This document shows positions 59,880-64,000 of a DNA stretch of 64,000 nucleotides, in pieces; position 1 is the stretch's first letter; each line of letters begins with the position of its first letter. The position numbers and the translations under genes are program-made. The notes below the pieces were generated by a model. That model made no database searches, had not been told where the DNA came from, and worked only from the letters and a program-made list of their open reading frames with translations. Origin of the DNA: Sipunculus nudus (Eukaryota > Annelida > Sipuncula > Golfingiida > Sipunculidae); the NCBI GenBank assembly GCA_026874595.1, contig CM049309.1:50378079-50442078 (forward strand). Direction: 5' to 3'.

Positions 59880-61435
59880 CTACAAAGGTTATAAGAAAAT
59901 CTTCTTGTCATAATACTGCTGTAGCAAGCGGCTCAATTTTCAGCACCTTGCCTGTGCCTATAGTGACAAGAATGTTATATGTTATATGAAACGTCATTGT
60001 CACACTACTAGAGATGTGAACGACCAGGTTCTTTTAACTGTCAAACCAACTTGCTGAATCTCATGCATACGTTCACCCCAAAATATAGATAAGCCATGAG
60101 TTAACAAAAACAAATCAATATACTAAAGAAAATATAACTTACTTTCTCTGGAGAGGCGCTCTATACGTACAAGGACTAATGATAATGATTAAATTAACGT
60201 CCGAAAATTACCACATAAATAATCACAAAGTCCGTTAACCACAGTACACAGCGTAGTCCCTTGTTTACACTACTCCTGATCACATGACACACGTGACATC
60301 GGAATGTTGGCTGCCCGGCTCACCGTTTGTTTGCACTGTGTTAACAGTACAATCATTCCACCTTTAGATATACGGAGCTCCGACCACTAACAGTCCTTCG
60401 CTGGCGTATTGGTTTAATTCTCAAAGCACAGTTCACGCAGCACTTACTAATTAACATACAGAAGATTCTATCTTGAATCCCAGTAAATGTCTTTCAAAGC
60501 TGATGTCTCCTGGAATTATCTAGCTCTATGTAACCGAATATGCTTTCACAGCAATACCCAGTACCTCTACAGTTACGAGATTAAATAATGTCCTCGGTCT
60601 TTTCCTGGAAGCGCTCACAACAGGTTTAAGTCGCCCGATTTACCAGTCCGTCGGCAAAATGCGACATTCGCTCTGAAATCCGTTACAGAGAAATCACCGG
60701 GGCCTTCCTCAGACACCGACAATCTACGCTTATATACATCATCTCTCAGCTGTCTAAACTCGGAGGCACGCAGACCTGCCCCTGGACTGCAAATATCGTC
60801 AGGCTACACGAACTGGCGCGCTGATCGGGCATTTGTAGCCAATTTCGTCTTAATCACGTCTTATATATGCTTCCTGACCCTCTTCTGGCCAATTACCACT
60901 ACCTATTATACCGGCTGCCAATTATTACAAGAATCTTAATATGGAAACGCCTCCAGTGACAAATCCCTAAGAAAACCAAACTAAACAGGTACTCATCCTT
61001 TGAAGTCTATCGTTACTTTAGAGACCGCAAAACAGAGACGGCTCCCACGGAATTAAACTGTAACATCGAATGAGACATCTGCTCTCAAACCAAAGTTCTC
61101 ATGCTAATATATACAAACATGATACTCCATTTAAATGTAGAGTAAATAACCAAAAACAATCATCTGTTATACTCCCTACTAGAACATGTAACACAATAAC
61201 TAAGTCACGGTCCTCTGGTGATATTCATGTATGCGTATTCAATTTAAATTGTACCAATGGTGATTCTTGGAAAGATTCTATATGTTTCTATAGAAAGATA
61301 ATATATTTAACCTGGTTTAGTCAAGTTACTGTCTATAAAAATTCTATAGCGAACCTATTAACTGTCTATAGTACAAAGTTTTTTTTATAGATTTGTTATG
61401 GTAGGGGTCCAATAACACTTTTGAGTTTGGTTGTC
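59880..61435. other. Gene-free stretch
   Basis: More balanced base composition (60150-60970) than most of the window and free of microsatellites. Could include introns or the promoter of the C1q-like gene, or an unrecognised repeat. No exon identified. Confidence 0.4.
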
Positions 61436-61439
61436 CTCG

Positions 61440-62800
61440 CAAAGACCTCGGGCAATTTTCGTAATATGCAAATTAGGGCCACCATTGGCAAAAAAAATCT
61501 TTTTTCTTCAATATCTCAAGAACTAGCTAACATTTCTGGTCCTATATTCTGCCTAGATCTATGTTTTTAATGGTCAATGATTCAAATAAAACGATATTAA
61601 GAACGATTTATATCGTATTTATAATTTTATAATGCAAATTAGGGCCATCATTGATGAAAAGTCTACTTTAAACGTTAAGGTAAAGGTGGGGATTTATATA
61701 GTCTGATATCACCGACGATGTCAGTCTCATCCGACCTTACAATTCGCCTTCCTGGTCTTTTGGGCTTGTTCATTCTTGCATACAACCCAAGCAGCCCAAG
61801 GCGCTTGAAGGTTATTTGTTCTACATTTGCCTTCTCCCCATGACCAGTACCCATTTTACTCCTGGGTCGAGAGGGCGCACCCTTGCGGTAAAGACTTCGC
61901 CTAGGAATCTTAGCGCAGACAGCGGTCAAAACGGGGCTTTATTGGGCGCAAACCCACAACCTAGCGGTTATACGTCCCGCGCCCTATCGATATTCAACAC
62001 GCCAGCACGCTCCACTCTCTTCAATATATCCAGAACTAACCATCATTGTACCTAAAACCAGGATTTCATGGCCAAAGATTCAAATGAAACAATATTAACA
62101 ACGATTTATTTTGTATTTAAAATTTTAATATCCAAAAAAGGGCCGTCATTAATGAACATTCTTCTTTCTTCGATATCTCCAGAACTGACCATGTTAACTG
62201 GTCGAACACTACGTCTACCCTAGGTTTTCATGGTCAAAGATTCAAGTGAAAGAATACTTATGGTCGCAGTTCGTGTTGATTCGGGAAGTGGGAAGGGGGC
62301 TTTACATATGTTTAGTATGTATTTTAAATGTTATTATGCAACTAAAGGGCCGCCATACACGATAATTTGTCAAACATTGTGTCTACACCTAGGTTTTTAT
62401 GGTGGAAACGTCAAATTAAACCAGGTTAACCAGGTTTAGTCCGTGATTTAAAATTTAACATGCAAATTGAGGTCTCCATTGATGAAACTCTTTCCTCAAT
62501 GTTTCAGCTGGAAACCATGGTGACTGGTCAAACACCATTTACCAGGTTTTCATGGCCAAGAGTTTTATAAGACCTTCAGAAAAAAAAATTCTCAATAATC
62601 CTCCGCATTTTCAAAAGAACTAAACATAATATTTAGTCGAACATTATATCATTATATCATATCTTAGGTTTTCACGGTTATTGATTCAAACAAAACCTTG
62701 TAAAAGAGATTTTAAGTGTATATCAACTTTTATTTAAAATGATAGCTTATAGAAACAGATTTTCTTCAATATTTCAGATAGAAACGTTGATAAAGTGAAT
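61440..62800 (+). repeat. Satellite array, about 165 bp units, about seven copies
   Basis: Unit words: ATGCAAATTAGGGCC, TTCTTCAATATCTCCAGAAC and TTTTCATGGTCAAAGATTCAA. The last recurs at about 61572, 62067, 62229, 62398, 62550 and 62680. The 61572-62067 gap equals three unit lengths, of which about 330 bp is an inserted SINE-like sequence. Units are strongly diverged. Confidence 0.75.
61675..62005 (-). mobile_element. SINE-like insertion within the 165 bp satellite
   Basis: About 330 bp of GC-richer sequence foreign to the satellite. On the minus strand it opens with a tRNA-like head (GAGCGTGCTGGCGTGTTGAA, GGGACGTATAACCGCTAGG, GTGGGTTTGCGCCC; the B box is degenerate) followed by a body that is open as an 84-residue minus frame (61675-61929) without a known domain. 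Satellite units resume on both sides. Confidence 0.5.
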
Positions 62801-62804
62801 TGAC

Positions 62805-63905
62805 TTTGACACAGCCCAGTGGCTGGGGCATTATTTTCGGAGCCGAAAGGGGCACGGTACAATCTCCAATACTACCTCCAAGACAAAATGCAATTGCTGA
62901 AAGGGCATTATTACCGCAGAGCTTTGCTCTGACGTGTTCAAGAATATTCATGACCGCGTTATACACAACCCCATGTATATGTAAAATAAAATCTCAGTCA
63001 GATATTCTTAAATAAGTCAGAAAGACCTGGTTACATGTCTGTTTATCATGACATTCTCTTTCAATACACAATTCCATCTTCAGAAGGGAACAAAAGCTAA
63101 GAAACATGATATTTTCATCCAGTAGCCCCCCCTGGTCACATATATTTAAATGATCACAAAAAAATCAATATGGCAAGGTCTAAATGTACCTATTAAAACA
63201 ATTTTGTGTGAAAAGGAGTTGGAAAACTCGCATTAATATATATGTGCATATAAGATCACATCTGTATATTGTTAGTTTTTGTGCATGTTATATCATCAGG
63301 TGTCTTTGCTTTATAACAATACATTATAAGATAGGTAAAATTTTCAGGATTAGTAATCACCTGCCATGGTGGTTGAAAACTTGAATAAAAGCTACAATAT
63401 TTTATACAATTAAATGTAATTAAACATAGTTACATCCTTAAAAAAAGACTCTCTAGCTTACACTTCCTGATGTTTTGACATTATGTTTTGACATTAAGGT
63501 ACATAATGTTCGGGATCGTAACTTCTAAAACTTACGCAATATTGAACTAATTTCTGACGTGTGTATAGGAAATATAATGAGAACCACACATACAAAACTT
63601 GAATGAAACAACACCAGTTTGTTTTCATAGTAGGCAGTACTGAAGTGTAACAATAGTTTTTATTTTAAAAAATGAGGTTTTCGATGGTCTTTTAACATTC
63701 TTCTCCATGAAAAGCAGTCTAGATTCCATGTTTGTCCAAATTAAATCGAATGGTTTCGAATATTTTCCAGGAAAGATTTGAAGAAAGAAGAATTTCCATC
63801 AATGGCATCCCAAATTTACATTGTAATATTTTCGCTCCATATACAGCGGTAACGCTATGCTCAACTATTCGCCACTATTGCGACAATAAACCGCGGTTTC
63901 CGGTT
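62805..63905. other. Gene-free stretch
   Basis: No exon or clear repeat recognised. Confidence 0.45.
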
Positions 63906-63910
63906 AGGTT

Positions 63911-63929
63911 TGGCCACCAGGCGGTGCTG
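63911..63929 (+). promoter_or_regulatory. CTCF-like motif, single site
   Basis: TGGCCACCAGGCGGTGCTG differs from the CTCF core consensus TGGCCACCAGGGGGCGCTA at three positions. A CCAAT string follows at about 63962, so a promoter region may begin at the window's right edge. Confidence 0.4.
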
Positions 63930-64000
63930 TCTCTGTGGAATTCCCCCTGCGCAATATTTAACCAATCACATTGCAGGTGTCACCAGCACAATCGGATGTC

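Noticed and set aside
61675-61929. 84-residue minus-strand open frame as a ribosomal-protein-like basic gene
   Set aside because: It lies wholly in a SINE-like insertion with a tRNA-like head, and the basic residues come from GC-rich SINE sequence.

Overview
The window is AT-rich animal genomic DNA with very low coding density. Dinucleotide microsatellites occur every few kilobases, there are many decayed retrotransposons, and the genes are isolated. A nine-cysteine TGF-beta ligand, a likely C1q-domain exon, CR1/Rex1/RTE-type LINEs, a Helitron and tRNA-derived SINEs with a TTCTCCGGGTTCTCCGG-type body together suggest a lophotrochozoan, most likely a mollusc. No species is claimed.

Layout. 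1-10 kb: gene-free; dispersed ACTCGG-rich repeats, (TA)n tracts and a small TIR element. 10.1-11.4 kb: a satellite of about 330 bp units, each carrying one CTCF-like motif. 12.8-15.5 kb: a TIR element and two minisatellites (about 45 bp and 48 bp units). 16.9-17.2 kb: a SINE. 18.5-23.5 kb: a Rex1-like LINE split by a full-length but broken RTE-type LINE, with a 15 bp target duplication. 29.6-33.6 kb: a two-exon TGF-beta superfamily gene with a repeat-filled intron. 37.6-38.4 kb: a TIR element dense in TTGGT/ACCAA with pol III boxes at its centre. 41.0-46.9 kb: a degenerate CR1/L2-type LINE interrupted by a 1,983 bp composite Helitron at an exactly recoverable A|T site. 47-51 kb: minisatellite, TIR elements and trinucleotide repeats. 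51.0-52.4 kb: an intact intronless 7-dehydrocholesterol reductase. 53.5-55.3 kb: a third ACTCGG repeat, a 175 bp foldback whose arms read as hammerhead-ribozyme-like motifs, and a Ty3/gypsy relic. 59.6 kb: a C1q-like terminal exon on the minus strand. 61.4-62.8 kb: a satellite of about 165 bp units with a SINE inserted.

The two clear host genes (TGF-beta ligand, DHCR7) are unrelated in pathway and there is no operon logic. Most of the information here is in the mobile elements and their nesting order. The observations most worth checking are the inverted hammerhead pair, the composite Helitron, the CTCF-like satellite, the plant-like intronless DHCR7, and the TGF-beta ligand without an obvious furin site. 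All family assignments were made by reading motifs by eye; no database search was run.
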